From Pedococcus aerophilus (GTDB lineage Bacteria > Actinomycetota > Actinomycetes > Actinomycetales > Dermatophilaceae): a stretch of DNA of 64,000 nucleotides. The notes under the pieces are model-generated. The model ran no database searches. It had not been told where the DNA came from and saw nothing but the letters and a program-made list of their open reading frames with translations. This document shows, one piece after another, positions 26,722-36,063 of this stretch. Position 1 is the stretch's first letter. The number at the start of each line of letters is the position of its first letter. Made by a program: the position numbers and the translations under genes. The stretch spans positions 2,031,942 to 2,095,941 of the forward strand of contig NZ_BAAARN010000001.1 of the NCBI RefSeq assembly GCF_039532215.1, in the 5' to 3' direction.

Positions 26722-29148
26722 TCACGCCACCTCGGCCATCAGGGCCGCGAGCTTGGCGCGGGTGCTGATCTCGAGCTTGCGGAAGATGTGCGAGAGGTGC
26801 GCGTCCACCGTCCGCGGCGAGACGAACAGCTGCTCGGCGATCTGTCGGCTCGTGAGGCCCTCGGCCACCAGCTCGGCGACCGCGCGCTCCGCCTTGGTCA
26901 GCACGCCCAGCGGCGAGGTGACCTCGGGCTCCTCGCCGGGGGCGAGGGCGGTCACCGCCGCAAGCCCTTCGCGGGTGAGGTGTCCGGAGGCGACCCAGGT
27001 GGGCGGGCAGTCGCGAGGCGAGCCCGCGGCATACGGGACCCCCGGGCGGGACCGGCCCACGGCGGCGCGGGGCACCCGCAGCGCTGCCGCTGCCCCCGTG
27101 AGCTGCCGGTATGCCGCCGTGCCCGGCTCCGCGGACGCGGCCAGGCCGTCGAGCGCGTCGGCGGCCCGCAGCGGCATCGGGACCTCACCGGCACGACGCA
27201 GCGCGGACAGGTAGGACGGCCGGGCCTGCGTCGGGTCACCCATGGCCATCAGTGAGTCGGCCACGAGCAGCCGCCCTTCGACGCCGTCGCGACCGAGCTT
27301 GGCGCTGTCGGCGAGCACCACCGTGTCGGCAGCCCGGCCGGCGGCCCGGGTGAGCTCGCCCGCAGCCAGCAGGTCGCGCGCGTCCTGCAGCTGGACGCAG
27401 ACGCGGACCGCCCAGGGCAGGCTCTCGATGTCCACGTCGAGGGGCTCGCCGGGACGCCGGGTGACCAGCCGGACCACGACGTCGGCGAGCAACGCGATGC
27501 GGTCCTCGCGCAGCTCCTTGGCCTTCGCCAGGGCATACAGGGCAAGGGATTCCGCCTCCACGAGCCGGCCCTGCTCCCACGCCGCCTTGGCCTGGAGGGT
27601 GCGCGCCGACAAGGCGATCCACAGCTCGTCGGCCGGAGGGGCGTCGACGATGAGGGCGCCGAGCCGCTCTGCCTCGGCGAGGTCACCGCTGGAGACGCAC
27701 ACGTCCATGAGGGTGCGCCGCACCTGGCGCACGACGTACGGGTCGCGCTGGCCGAGCAGCAGGGTGCGCTCGGCGTCGGACCTCGCCTGTGCGAGGTTGC
27801 CGGCGTCGAGGTGCATCTCCGCGCGGATGGCCGCATTGCGGGCGAACTCGAGGCTGCGGGCGCCGTCGTCCAGACCCGACGCGTGCTGCTCGGCGCGGTC
27901 CAGGAGGCGCAGACCCTCGTAGGTGCCGCGGACCTCGGAGGCGCAAATCCCCGCTCGGCGGGCCAGCTGGGAGCCGATGCCCGCGGGTCCGTCGCCGCTG
28001 TCGAGCACCGCCTCGAGCAGGTCCACCGCGTCCCTGGCCCGCATGGCGGTGTAGAGCGCTGAGAAGGCGCGGTTGGCCAGGTCGTACGCCTCGGGGCGTC
28101 GCTCGTCGTGAGCGGCAGCGTGGCGGACCGCTGCGGCGACGAGCTGCACCTCTGCCAGCCAGGCGGCGTCGCCGGCCCCGGTGAAGTAGCCGGCAGGGAT
28201 GGTGCGGTCCACCCAGCGCAGCAGCCCCTCCATCGCGCCGGTCTCGTCGACCGTGCCTCTGGCGAGCTCGCGGCCGACCTCGCGCAGCGGCGGGAGCATG
28301 TCGAACCGACCGTCGGACTGCACCTCGACGAGGCTGCGGCGCGCGAGGGCCGAGGCGAGCTGCACCGCGGCGGGCCGCGACACCTCGCAGATGTCGGCGA
28401 GGGCGTCGAGGCCGACGGGACGACCGACCACGGCCAACCGGCGGAAGCACCGGCGCTGGTCCTCGTCGAGCAGGTCGTAGGAGCCGCGCACCGCCTGCGC
28501 CATCGTGCCGACCGGTGCCACGTCGCTCACCCCGATGAGGGCGATCTGGACCGCGAGCTGCTCGATGAGGGACGGCAGCCCGCCGCTGGCCCGCAGGAGG
28601 CGGCGCAGGGTGTGGTCGTGCTGGGCGATGTCGACGGTGTGGCCACCGGCGGCGGCCACCCGGGCGAGGAGCAGCTCGACCGCGGGCCCCTCGAGCGGCA
28701 TCGCTGCGGTCGGGACCGGCAAGGGGTGCAGCCGCAGGACGTTCTCGTGGGATCGGCCGGCGACGGTCGTGGCCGTGCACAGCAACCGGAAGGTCTCCGC
28801 GTCCTCGACCACCTCGTCGAGGATCTCCCCGAGGCCGTCGATCGAGTCGACGCCGTCGAGGACGAGGAGCAGGTCGCGGCCGTCGAGGGCCCGCTTGAGC
28901 GCCGAGGTCGTCGAGTCGCCCGGGGCGACCTCGGCGCCGAGGGCGTCGAGGCAGGCGGTGACGAGGATCGCGGCGGTGGGGTGTGCGTGACCGGTGACCC
29001 AGACCGTGGTCGAGGCCGCCGCCACGTGCCGGGCGACGAGCGTCTTCCCGCAGCCGGGGGCGCCGGTCAGCGTCACCCACCGGTGGCTCCCGAGGAGCAG
29101 CCGGAGGCGTTCGAGAACGTCGTCGCGCCCCACACACGGTGTCAGCAC
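26722..29148 (-). CDS. Large LuxR-family regulator with N-terminal ATPase
   Basis: 808 residues. The Walker A LTGAPGCGKT (29-36) and Walker B LLLVLDGVD mark a STAND/AAA-type ATPase at the N terminus; the long middle is helical and repeat-like (about 330-700); the C terminus is a LuxR helix-turn-helix (LTKAERAVAELVAEGLTSRQIAEQLFVSPRTVDAHLSHI split over about 745-790). Such proteins act as ATP-dependent activators that respond to an inducer. The neighbouring genes give no clear target. The GTG start lacks a strong ribosome site; an inverted repeat at 29180-29197 upstream may be an operator. Confidence 0.88.
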   Translation of the reverse strand: MLTPCVGRDDVLERLRLLLGSHRWVTLTGAPGCGKTLVARHVAAASTTVWVTGHAHPTAAILVTACLDALGAEVAPGDSTTSALKRALDGRDLLLVLDGVDSIDGLGEILDEVVEDAETFRLLCTATTVAGRSHENVLRLHPLPVPTAAMPLEGPAVELLLARVAAAGGHTVDIAQHDHTLRRLLRASGGLPSLIEQLAVQIALIGVSDVAPVGTMAQAVRGSYDLLDEDQRRCFRRLAVVGRPVGLDALADICEVSRPAAVQLASALARRSLVEVQSDGRFDMLPPLREVGRELARGTVDETGAMEGLLRWVDRTIPAGYFTGAGDAAWLAEVQLVAAAVRHAAAHDERRPEAYDLANRAFSALYTAMRARDAVDLLEAVLDSGDGPAGIGSQLARRAGICASEVRGTYEGLRLLDRAEQHASGLDDGARSLEFARNAAIRAEMHLDAGNLAQARSDAERTLLLGQRDPYVVRQVRRTLMDVCVSSGDLAEAERLGALIVDAPPADELWIALSARTLQAKAAWEQGRLVEAESLALYALAKAKELREDRIALLADVVVRLVTRRPGEPLDVDIESLPWAVRVCVQLQDARDLLAAGELTRAAGRAADTVVLADSAKLGRDGVEGRLLVADSLMAMGDPTQARPSYLSALRRAGEVPMPLRAADALDGLAASAEPGTAAYRQLTGAAAALRVPRAAVGRSRPGVPYAAGSPRDCPPTWVASGHLTREGLAAVTALAPGEEPEVTSPLGVLTKAERAVAELVAEGLTSRQIAEQLFVSPRTVDAHLSHIFRKLEISTRAKLAALMAEVA

Positions 29149-29179
29149 CGAATCAGGCTACCCAGACACTCAGGTCAAT

Positions 29180-29197
29180 ATCGGTGGTTTCACCGAT
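29180..29197. promoter_or_regulatory. Inverted repeat upstream of the LuxR regulator gene
   Basis: ATCGGTG (29180-29186) and CACCGAT (29191-29197) separated by 4 bp, about 32 bp upstream of the GTG. Possible operator; no family assignment. Confidence 0.3.
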
Positions 29198-29390
29198 GCC
29201 CTGTCCGCGGCGCCCCGACAGTCTGAGTTCCGACACGAGCAGGACCTGTGGCCGCGGGAGACGTGGAGGGGCGTGTCCCGCAGCCACGGATCCCGCGCTT
29301 GTCGGCCGGGGGGCCACGACCGAGGCCGGGTGCAGATCCAGGGGGACGCACCCGGCCTCCGTTGCGCGCAGCGCCCGGTGGCCCGATCAA

Positions 29391-29430
29391 CGACAGCGGC
29401 ACCCCGGCTCGAGCCGGGGTGCCGCTGTCG
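29391..29430. terminator. Perfect 40-bp palindrome, likely terminator of the opuC operon
   Basis: Two 20-bp arms (29391-29410 and 29411-29430) are exact reverse complements with no spacer. It sits 20 bp beyond the stop of the last opuC gene (29451). No T-run beyond TT, so it may work by structure alone. Confidence 0.7.
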
Positions 29431-29450
29431 TGGTGCGAGGTCTTCGACGG

Positions 29451-30380
29451 TCAGCCGAGGCCGTTCTTGGACAGGAAGTCCTTGGCGACGGTGTCGGCGT
29501 CCTTCTTGTCGGAGACGACCTCCTTGAGCAGCGCGGACAGCGTGGCGGTGTCGAGCTTGGCCGACACCGCGTTGAGTGCACCCTCGATGGTCGGGTTGCT
29601 CTTGCTCTTGGTGATCAGCGGGACGACGTTCTGCGCCGCGTACATGTTCTCCGGGTCCTCGAGCGCGATGAGGTCGTTCTCCGCGATGCTCGGGTCGGTG
29701 GTGAACAGGTCACCGGCGTCGATCTGGCCGTTCTTCAGCGCCTGCAGGGTGAGCGGGCCACCGGCGTCGAGCGGACGGAACTGCTTGAACTCCAGCCCGT
29801 AGAACTTCTTGAAGCCGGGGATGCCGGTGAGGCGGGTCTTCCACTCCGGCGGGCCGCCGATGACGAGGTCCTGGCTCTTGCCCTTGAGGTCGGCGATCGA
29901 CTTCACGCCGAGCTCGTCGGCGCGGGACTTCTTCATGACGAGCGCGTCCTTGTCCTCGGCCGCGGACTTGTCGAGCACGGCGAGGGTGTCGGGGACGGCT
30001 GCCTTGAGCTCGGTGTAGACGCCCTCGGAGTCGGTCGCCTTGGCGTCCTTGTTGAAGTACTGCGTCAGCACACCGGTGTACTCGGGGATCAGGTCGATCG
30101 AGCCGTCCTGGAGGGCCGGGATGTAGGCCTCGCGGGCACCGATGTTGAGCTTCTTGGTGACCTTGACGCCCTTGGCCTCGAGGGCACCGGCGTAGATCTC
30201 GGCGAGCAGGGCGCTCTCGGGGAAGTCGGCCGAGCCGACGATGATGCCGCCGGCGGCAGCGCTGCCCGAACCGGAAGTGCTGCTGGGGGCGAGCGGGTCG
30301 CCCCCGGAGTTGCCGCACGCCGCGGTGGCCAGCAGGGCCGCAGCGGTGGCGATGGTCAGGGTGATGCGACTCAGCTTCAC
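29451..30380 (-). CDS. Glycine betaine/osmoprotectant ABC transporter, substrate-binding lipoprotein
   Basis: 309 residues of the OpuAC/OsmX family. The N terminus VKLSRITLTIATAAALLAT ends in a lipobox with Cys22 (TAAC), then a Ser/Gly linker and the binding domain beginning IIVGSADFPESALLAEIYA. DLIPEYTGVLTQYF and the GLEFKQFRPLDAGGP block are typical of quaternary-amine binding proteins. GTG 30380 is chosen because AGGAGCAGGACC precedes it and the lipoprotein signal starts there. It is the last gene of the opuC-type operon and sits on the outer face of the membrane to deliver betaine, choline or carnitine-like solutes. Confidence 0.92.
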   Translation of the reverse strand: MKLSRITLTIATAAALLATAACGNSGGDPLAPSSTSGSGSAAAGGIIVGSADFPESALLAEIYAGALEAKGVKVTKKLNIGAREAYIPALQDGSIDLIPEYTGVLTQYFNKDAKATDSEGVYTELKAAVPDTLAVLDKSAAEDKDALVMKKSRADELGVKSIADLKGKSQDLVIGGPPEWKTRLTGIPGFKKFYGLEFKQFRPLDAGGPLTLQALKNGQIDAGDLFTTDPSIAENDLIALEDPENMYAAQNVVPLITKSKSNPTIEGALNAVSAKLDTATLSALLKEVVSDKKDADTVAKDFLSKNGLG

Positions 30381-30429
30381 GGTCCTGCTCCTCAGTGTGG
30401 TGACGATGACGTTCATGGATGACTGGGTG

Positions 30430-31245
30430 TCAACGGGCCGGGGCGTCAACGGTACGCCCGCTGGAGTCAATCTCTACATCGACAGGGGTATTCCCGGAAG
30501 TGCCCGTCCGTGCTGCGGCTCCGGCCCCTGCGCGGCCGCGGGACGAACCGCGGCGTCCGCTGCCCCGTCCGCCGCCGAGCCCGGGCGAGACGACCGTGCG
30601 CTGGACGATGGACAGGATGAGGTCGAGCAGCAGGGCCAGACCACCCACGAGCAGCGCGCCGGCCGCCATCTGCTCGTAGTCCGAGAGCTTCTGGCCGTCG
30701 ATGAGGTAGCGGCCCAGACCGCCGGTGCCGGCGACGGCGGCGATCGTGGCCGTCGAGACCACCTGGAGGGTGGCCGAGCGCAGGCCGGAGAAGATCAGCG
30801 GCGCGGCGCACGGCACCTCGACCTGGCGCAGCACCTGCATGCCGGTCATGCCCATACCCTTGGCGGCGTCGCGCGCGGCAGGCTCGACGCCTTCCACACC
30901 GGCGTAGGCACCGGCCATGATCGGCGGGATCGCCAGGACGATGAGCACGATGATCGACGGCACGACGAGGGCGGAGTCGCCGGCCAGCTTGGGGAAGAGC
31001 CACAGCACCATGAGGTAGAGCAGGCCCAGGCTGGGGATGGCTCTGGCCGCTCCGGCGATGTTGATGGCCAGGAACCGCCCTCGGCCGGTGTGACCGATGG
31101 CGAGCCCGACGGGGATGGCGATGAGGGCGGCCACGAGGAGTGAGACGGCGGTGTAGCCGAGGTGCTGGAGGAGTCGGTGGGGGACGCCGCTCTCACCGGA
31201 CCAGTTGGCCGGGTCGGCGAACCAGCTGAGGATGTCGTTGATCAT
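30430..31245 (-). CDS. Osmoprotectant ABC transporter permease (OpuCD/ProZ-like)
   Basis: 271 residues with five or six membrane segments and the inner-membrane ABC permease signature around MAGAYAGVEGVEPAARDAAKGMGMTG, where EAA-loop residues contact the ATPase. An Arg/Gly-rich cytoplasmic tail of about 50 residues is added after the last membrane segment and is absent from most relatives. Its ATG overlaps the stop of the other permease (ATGA at 31242-31245), so the two permeases are co-translated and probably form a heterodimer. Confidence 0.9.
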   Translation of the reverse strand: MINDILSWFADPANWSGESGVPHRLLQHLGYTAVSLLVAALIAIPVGLAIGHTGRGRFLAINIAGAARAIPSLGLLYLMVLWLFPKLAGDSALVVPSIIVLIVLAIPPIMAGAYAGVEGVEPAARDAAKGMGMTGMQVLRQVEVPCAAPLIFSGLRSATLQVVSTATIAAVAGTGGLGRYLIDGQKLSDYEQMAAGALLVGGLALLLDLILSIVQRTVVSPGLGGGRGSGRRGSSRGRAGAGAAARTGTSGNTPVDVEIDSSGRTVDAPAR

Positions 31246-31889
31246 GCGCGCGCTCCCGTCGCCCGGAGCCAGGGTGTGAACGCGCGGGTCGCCGCCACGA
31301 TGACCCCGTCGAAGAGGAGGGCGAGGACGACGCAGGCCACGATGCCGACCACGAGGGGGTCGTAGAACTGGCGGTTGAAGCCATCGGTGAAGAAGAGCCC
31401 GAGCTGGGGGATCCCGAGCACGCTGGCCACGCTGACGATGCTGACGTTGCTGACCGCAGCGACCCGCAGTCCGGCCGAGATCACCGGCACCGCCAACGGG
31501 AGCTCGATGGCGAAGAACCGCTTGACCCTCGTGTAGCCCATGGCCGTGGCGGCCTGCTGCACGTCGTCCGGGACCGAGCCGAGGCCGTCGGCCACGGTGC
31601 GGACCAGCAGCGCGACGGTGTAGAGCGTCAGGCCGACGACGACGTTCTCCCGGTCGAGGATCTTGGTCCCGATGATGGGCGGGAGCAGGACGAACAGCGC
31701 GAGGCTGGGGATCGTGTAGAGCAGGCCGAAACCGGCGGTAAAGGGGACGTAGAGCCGCGGGAAGCGCCGCGCCAGCCAGCCCAGGGGCAGGGCCAGCAGC
31801 AGGCCGATGAGCAGGGGCAGGCCCGCGAGGTAGATGTGCTGCAGTGTCCGGGCCTGCACGTCGTCCAGGTGGTCGAGGAACCAGGTCAT
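31242..31889 (-). CDS. Osmoprotectant ABC transporter permease (OpuCB/ProW-like)
   Basis: 215 residues, five to six membrane segments, the shorter permease of the pair. The EAA-type loop is GLGSVPDDVQQAATAMGYTRVKRFFAIELPLAVPVI. It starts 9 bp after the ATPase stop. Together with the neighbouring permease, ATPase and lipoprotein it makes a complete OpuC-type importer. Confidence 0.9.
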   Translation of the reverse strand: MTWFLDHLDDVQARTLQHIYLAGLPLLIGLLLALPLGWLARRFPRLYVPFTAGFGLLYTIPSLALFVLLPPIIGTKILDRENVVVGLTLYTVALLVRTVADGLGSVPDDVQQAATAMGYTRVKRFFAIELPLAVPVISAGLRVAAVSNVSIVSVASVLGIPQLGLFFTDGFNRQFYDPLVVGIVACVVLALLFDGVIVAATRAFTPWLRATGARA

Positions 31890-31898
31890 GACGACTCC

Positions 31899-33044
31899 TC
31901 AGGCACCTGACGACTCGTGGCTGGCCCGGGCGGCCCCGGGACGCTGGGGGTCCTCGAGCTCGGGGCGATCGGTCTCCTCGATGGCGGTGAGCACCTCGTG
32001 GGCGCGCACCGTGCCGACCAGGGCGCCGGCGTCGTCGACGATGACGCCGCGTCGGCTGGGGCTCGACAGCGCTGCGTCGAGGGCAGCGCGCAGCGGCCCG
32101 CTGGCACGGGCGACGGTGCCGCCGCGGTGCAGCACCTCGCTGGTCACCTCGCCACTGATGCGGCGGGGCTCGACCCAGCCGAGCGGACGGTTGCCCTCGT
32201 CCACGACGAGGACCCAGTCGGAGTCGACGCCGCTGACGGTCTCCCCCATGGCGACGGTGCGCTCCGACGCGAGGGGCAGGCGCGGGGTCTTCTGGAAGGA
32301 CAGGGCACGGTACCCACGATCACGACCGACGAAGTCGGCGATGAAGTCGTCGACGGGGTGCGAGAGCAGGTAGGCGGGCTCGGCGATCTGGGCCAGCTTG
32401 CCGCCGACCCGCAGCACGGCCACCTGGTCGCCGAGCTTGATGGCCTCGTCGATGTCGTGGGTGACGAAGACGATCGTCTTGCCGAGCTCGCTCTGCAGGC
32501 GCAGGAACTCGTCCTGGAGCTGCTCGCGGACCACGGGGTCGACGGCACTGAACGGCTCGTCCATGAGCATCACGGGCGGGTCCGCGGCGAGGGCACGGGC
32601 GACACCGACGCGCTGCTGCTGGCCGCCGGAGAGCTGGGCGGGGTAGCGCTTGGCGAAGGCCGGGTCGAGGCCGACGCGCTCGAGCAGCTCCATCGAGCGC
32701 TTCTCGGTCTCGCGGCGGTCCATGCCGAGCAGTCGGGGCACCGTGCCGACGTTGTCGAGGACGGTGCGGTGCGGGAACAGCCCGGCGTGCTGGATGACGT
32801 AGCCGATGCCGCGGCGCAGCTCGGCCTCCTTCATCCGCTTGGTGTCCTTGCCGTCCAGCGTGATCGTGCCGGAGGTGGGGGTGATCATCCGGTTGATCAT
32901 GCGCAGCGAGGTCGTCTTGCCACAGCCCGAGGGGCCGACGAGGACCGTGATCTGCCCGGTGGGCGCCTCGAGGCTCAGCTCGTCGACGGCCACGGTGCCA
33001 TCCGGGTACTGCTTGGTCACACCGTCGAAGACGATCATGCGCAT
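31899..33044 (-). CDS. Osmoprotectant ABC transporter ATP-binding protein with CBS domains
   Basis: 381 residues. Walker A GPSGCGKTT, Q-loop YVIQHAGLFPH, signature LSGGQQQRVGVARAL, Walker B VMLMDEPFSAVD and switch His in VTHD are intact, and two CBS domains occupy the C-terminal third (about 255-365, with SDWVLVVDEGNRPLGWV and RGVIVDDAGALVGTV). CBS modules in OpuA/OpuC ATPases sense ionic strength or nucleotides (family knowledge). ATG 33044 is used; ATG 33038 is a close alternative. First gene of the operon, divergent from the lyase gene. Confidence 0.93.
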   Translation of the reverse strand: MRMIVFDGVTKQYPDGTVAVDELSLEAPTGQITVLVGPSGCGKTTSLRMINRMITPTSGTITLDGKDTKRMKEAELRRGIGYVIQHAGLFPHRTVLDNVGTVPRLLGMDRRETEKRSMELLERVGLDPAFAKRYPAQLSGGQQQRVGVARALAADPPVMLMDEPFSAVDPVVREQLQDEFLRLQSELGKTIVFVTHDIDEAIKLGDQVAVLRVGGKLAQIAEPAYLLSHPVDDFIADFVGRDRGYRALSFQKTPRLPLASERTVAMGETVSGVDSDWVLVVDEGNRPLGWVEPRRISGEVTSEVLHRGGTVARASGPLRAALDAALSSPSRRGVIVDDAGALVGTVRAHEVLTAIEETDRPELEDPQRPGAARASHESSGA

Positions 33045-33126
33045 CAACCTAATGCAGCGCACTGACCAGCGCAGTCCCGCTGAGACCGGACCGAGACCTC
33101 CCGGTCGGGAGCGCGATACTGGCGCC

Positions 33127-34584
33127 GTGGACCACTCCCTGCGGCTGGACGGCAGCAGCCTCGACCTCGACGGACTCCTCCTGGCAGCAGCGGGTGCCCC
33201 CACCTCCACCGACCCCGAGGCCCTTGCCAGGGCTGAGGCCTCGCACCGGCTCGCCGCCACGATCAGCGCCGAGCGCCCTGTCTACGGGCGCACCACCGGT
33301 GTCGGTGCGGCGCGCGAGGAGAGCACCGACTCGACCGTCGACCACGGCCTGCGGCTGCTGCGGTCGCACGCCGCCGGCTGGGGTGCCGTGGTCCCCGACC
33401 ACGTCGTGCGGGCGGCCCTGGCCGTCCGGGCGAACCAACTCCTCGCCGGTGGCAGCGGCGCCAGTCCCGAGCTGGCGAGCGCCCTGGCCGCACTCGTCGG
33501 TGCGCCGTCCGCCGACCTCCCGGTCGTCCACCGGTACGGGTCCCTCGGCACCGGCGACCTGACCTCCCTGGCCGAGGTCGGCCTCGCCCTCATCGGCGAG
33601 CGCGACCGGGTCGGCGGCCACCGCAGCGCCGACCTCGCCCTCAGCTCGGCCGACGCGCTCCCCCTCATGTCGTCGAATGCGTTCGCCATCGCCGAGACCG
33701 GGCTGCACGCAGCCTCCCTGCACGCCCTCGCCCGCGCGGCCGACACGGTCTGCGCGCTGAGCTTCGTCGCCCTGCGCGGCAATGCCGAGGCGGTCAGCAC
33801 GACGGCCGCCGACGCCACGCCCTTCCACGGTGCCCGCGAGGTCGCCCGCGTGCTGCGCGAGCTGCTCGACGGCCAACCCGGCGAGCCGGCGCACCTCCAG
33901 GACTTCTTCGGCCTGCGCACCTGGCCTCAGGTCCACGGTCCGGTCCTCGACACGGTCACCGACCTCAAGGCCGTCGTCGAGACCGCCGCCAACACCGCCT
34001 CGGAGAACCCGCTCTTCACCGTCAGCGAGGACGGCGGGCGGGTCACCCACCACGGCGGTTTCCACGCTGCATACCTCGTCCTGGCGGTGGACTCGACGCT
34101 CCTGGCCCTCACGCGCTCGGCGCAGGCGGTGCAGTCACGGGTGAGCCACGTGCTCACCGACTCGGCGAGCGGGTTGCCGCTGTTCCTCTCGGACGCGACG
34201 GCGGGCTCGTCGGGGGTGCTCATCGCCGAATACGTTGCGGCGTCGGCGCTCTCGACGATCCGCGGTCACGCGTCGACCCCGTCGAGCGTCCAGACCGCGG
34301 GGGTGTCGGCGGGCATCGAGGACGACGCGTCGTTCGCCGGGATGGCGGCGGTACGGCTCGGCGAGGCCACGGCGGCCTACCGCCGGATGCTCGCGGTCGA
34401 GCTCGTGTGCGCCGTGCGGGCCCTGCGCATGCGCGGGGTCGCCCCGGTGGGTGAGCTCGCCGTGGCGCTGGCGCGGTGCGAGGGCCTGCCGTCCGGCTTC
34501 GAGGACCGCGACCTGTCCCCCGAGCTCGTCATCGCCGAGCGCATCGTCGAGGGGTATGCCGTGAGCACCCCTCAGGAGCGCTAG
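33127..34584 (+). CDS. Aromatic amino acid ammonia-lyase/HutH homologue with altered MIO triad
   Basis: 485 residues, the length of histidine ammonia-lyases. The family fold is recognisable: VYGRTTGVGAAREES, LLRSHAAGWG, PLMSSNAFAIAETGL, RTWPQVHGPVLDTV and TASENPLF. The loop that normally reads GSVGASGDLAPL, whose Ala-Ser-Gly cyclises to the electrophilic MIO cofactor, here reads GSLGTGDLTSL, so the triad at 141-143 is Gly-Thr-Gly. Standard MIO formation is therefore doubtful and the reaction may differ from histidine deamination. No hut genes are nearby. GATACT at 33115-33120 sits 6 nt before GTG 33127, so the gene may be leaderless. The stop shares CTAG with the convergent hydrolase gene. 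Confidence 0.85.
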   Translation: MDHSLRLDGSSLDLDGLLLAAAGAPTSTDPEALARAEASHRLAATISAERPVYGRTTGVGAAREESTDSTVDHGLRLLRSHAAGWGAVVPDHVVRAALAVRANQLLAGGSGASPELASALAALVGAPSADLPVVHRYGSLGTGDLTSLAEVGLALIGERDRVGGHRSADLALSSADALPLMSSNAFAIAETGLHAASLHALARAADTVCALSFVALRGNAEAVSTTAADATPFHGAREVARVLRELLDGQPGEPAHLQDFFGLRTWPQVHGPVLDTVTDLKAVVETAANTASENPLFTVSEDGGRVTHHGGFHAAYLVLAVDSTLLALTRSAQAVQSRVSHVLTDSASGLPLFLSDATAGSSGVLIAEYVAASALSTIRGHASTPSSVQTAGVSAGIEDDASFAGMAAVRLGEATAAYRRMLAVELVCAVRALRMRGVAPVGELAVALARCEGLPSGFEDRDLSPELVIAERIVEGYAVSTPQER

Positions 34585-35261
34585 CGGGACCGGCGCTCAT
34601 CCCGAGAGACGCGCACGTCGGCCTGGTGGCCGGCGTCATAGGGCTCGACCAGCAGGTGCTGGACGAGGTAGTCGGCGGAGCGCTCGTGCCAGTAGCCGGC
34701 CCGGCGCAGCATGGCGTGGGTGTCGTTCTCCACGCGCTCGTAGGTGACGTCCGCGCCCAGTCGCTCCATGGCGGTGGCCATCGCCCGGGACGCCTTGGCC
34801 GACGTCATCCGGTCCAGCGAACCGTGCAGGACGAGCAGGTGCAGGTCGGGGTGCCAGCGCGGCTGATCCGGGCCCTCGACCCACGGGGCCAGCGCGACGA
34901 TGGCGTGGATCCGCTCGTCGTCGGCGAGGTGCAGGGCGACGCGGCCACCCATCGAGTGGCCGAGCAGGCCGATCGGGACGCCTGGGTACTTCGCCGCGAT
35001 CTGCTCCAGCGCAAGGCGCGTGTCGGCGAGCGGGCTGGCCTCGGCACCGTTCCATCCGCGCACGGCGTAGCGGAGCTCGGCGACGGCCACCTCCCCTTCA
35101 CCGGCGCGACCCACGGCCTTGGCGAAGGGCGCCATACGCAGCACCGCTCCCTGCCACGGACGCACCGGACCACGACCCTTGGACCGACCACCGTGCAGGA
35201 CGAGGACGATCGCGCGGGGGTTCTCGACCTCGGTGGGCCAGAGCAGGCGGGCGGCGGGCAT
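34581..35261 (-). CDS. Alpha/beta hydrolase
   Basis: 226 residues. The nucleophile elbow GLLGHSMGGRVAL gives the catalytic Ser; VLVLHGGRSKGRG holds the oxyanion-hole HG; an Asp in VLHGSLDRMT and the His in VENDTHAML complete a plausible triad. It resembles dienelactone-hydrolase or lysophospholipase-like enzymes but the substrate cannot be told. ATG 35261 is chosen because AGGAGAACC lies 7 nt upstream. Its stop codon TAG and that of the convergent lyase gene share the palindrome CTAG at 34581-34584, so there is no room for a terminator between them. Confidence 0.85.
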   Translation of the reverse strand: MPAARLLWPTEVENPRAIVLVLHGGRSKGRGPVRPWQGAVLRMAPFAKAVGRAGEGEVAVAELRYAVRGWNGAEASPLADTRLALEQIAAKYPGVPIGLLGHSMGGRVALHLADDERIHAIVALAPWVEGPDQPRWHPDLHLLVLHGSLDRMTSAKASRAMATAMERLGADVTYERVENDTHAMLRRAGYWHERSADYLVQHLLVEPYDAGHQADVRVSRDERRSR

Positions 35262-35413
35262 GCGGGGTTCTCCTCGTGCAGGGGCGACGTCTGGTGTTCG
35301 ACGCCGGGGGCGCACCCGGATGGCTCGGCGCGTCACCCGGTCCAACGCCCGGGCCTGCGCAGCTATGCCGTGAGGTGCGCCTCAGCACACCTCCGCCCTC
35401 GGAGCGGGTGGGG

Positions 35414-35989
35414 TCAGACGTCGGTGGCGCGGAAGCTCTGGAACGAGCGGCTCGCCGTCGGGCCACGCTGGCCCTGGTAGTGCGAGCCGTACTTGGCGCT
35501 GCCGTAGGGGTTCTCGACCGGGGAGGAGAGGCGGAAGAAGCAGAGCTGGCCGACCTTCATGCCCGGCCACAGCTTGATCGGGAGGGTGGCGACGTTGCTC
35601 AGCTCGAGGGTGACGTGGCCGGTGAACCCGGGGTCGACGAAGCCGGCGGTCGCGTGGGTCAACAGGCCGAGGCGACCGAGGCTGGACTTGCCCTCGACGC
35701 GAGCCGCGACGTCGTCGGGGAGGGTGACGGCCTCGTAGATCGACCCGAGGACGAACTCCCCCGGGTGCAGCACGAACGGTTCGCCCCTCTCCACCTCGAC
35801 GAGGCGGGTCAGGTCGGGCTGGTCCTCGGCGGGGTCGATGTAGGGGTACTTGTGGTTGTCGAACAGCCGGAAGAACCGGTCGAGTCGCACGTCCACGCTC
35901 GACGGCTGGACCATCTCGGGGTCCCACGGGTCGAGGACGACCCGTCCGGCGTCGATCTCGGCCTTGATGTCACGGTCGCTGAGCAGCAC
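35414..35989 (-). CDS. dcd: dCTP deaminase (actinobacterial bifunctional dCTP deaminase/dUTPase type)
   Basis: 191 residues. [16 protein letters not shown]-like opening, [47 protein letters not shown] and [14 protein letters not shown] are highly conserved. The homologue in mycobacteria converts dCTP directly to dUMP in one active site (family knowledge), and this length and motif set match it. It provides dTMP precursors in the cytoplasm. GTG 35989 is the family start. The gene stands alone on the minus strand. Confidence 0.94.
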   Translation of the reverse strand: MLLSDRDIKAEIDAGRVVLDPWDPEMVQPSSVDVRLDRFFRLFDNHKYPYIDPAEDQPDLTRLVEVERGEPFVLHPGEFVLGSIYEAVTLPDDVAARVEGKSSLGRLGLLTHATAGFVDPGFTGHVTLELSNVATLPIKLWPGMKVGQLCFFRLSSPVENPYGSAKYGSHYQGQRGPTASRSFQSFRATDV

Positions 35990-36063
35990 GGGGAGAGACT
36001 AACGCCCGAGGTGTGCCGCGTGACCGGCTTCGCCGCCCCGTGGCCGCTGACCGGTCAGGTGGG

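Noticed and set aside
34581-34584. Shared CTAG stop of two convergent genes as a regulatory feature
   Set aside because: Interesting economy but explained by chance adjacency of two TAG stops.
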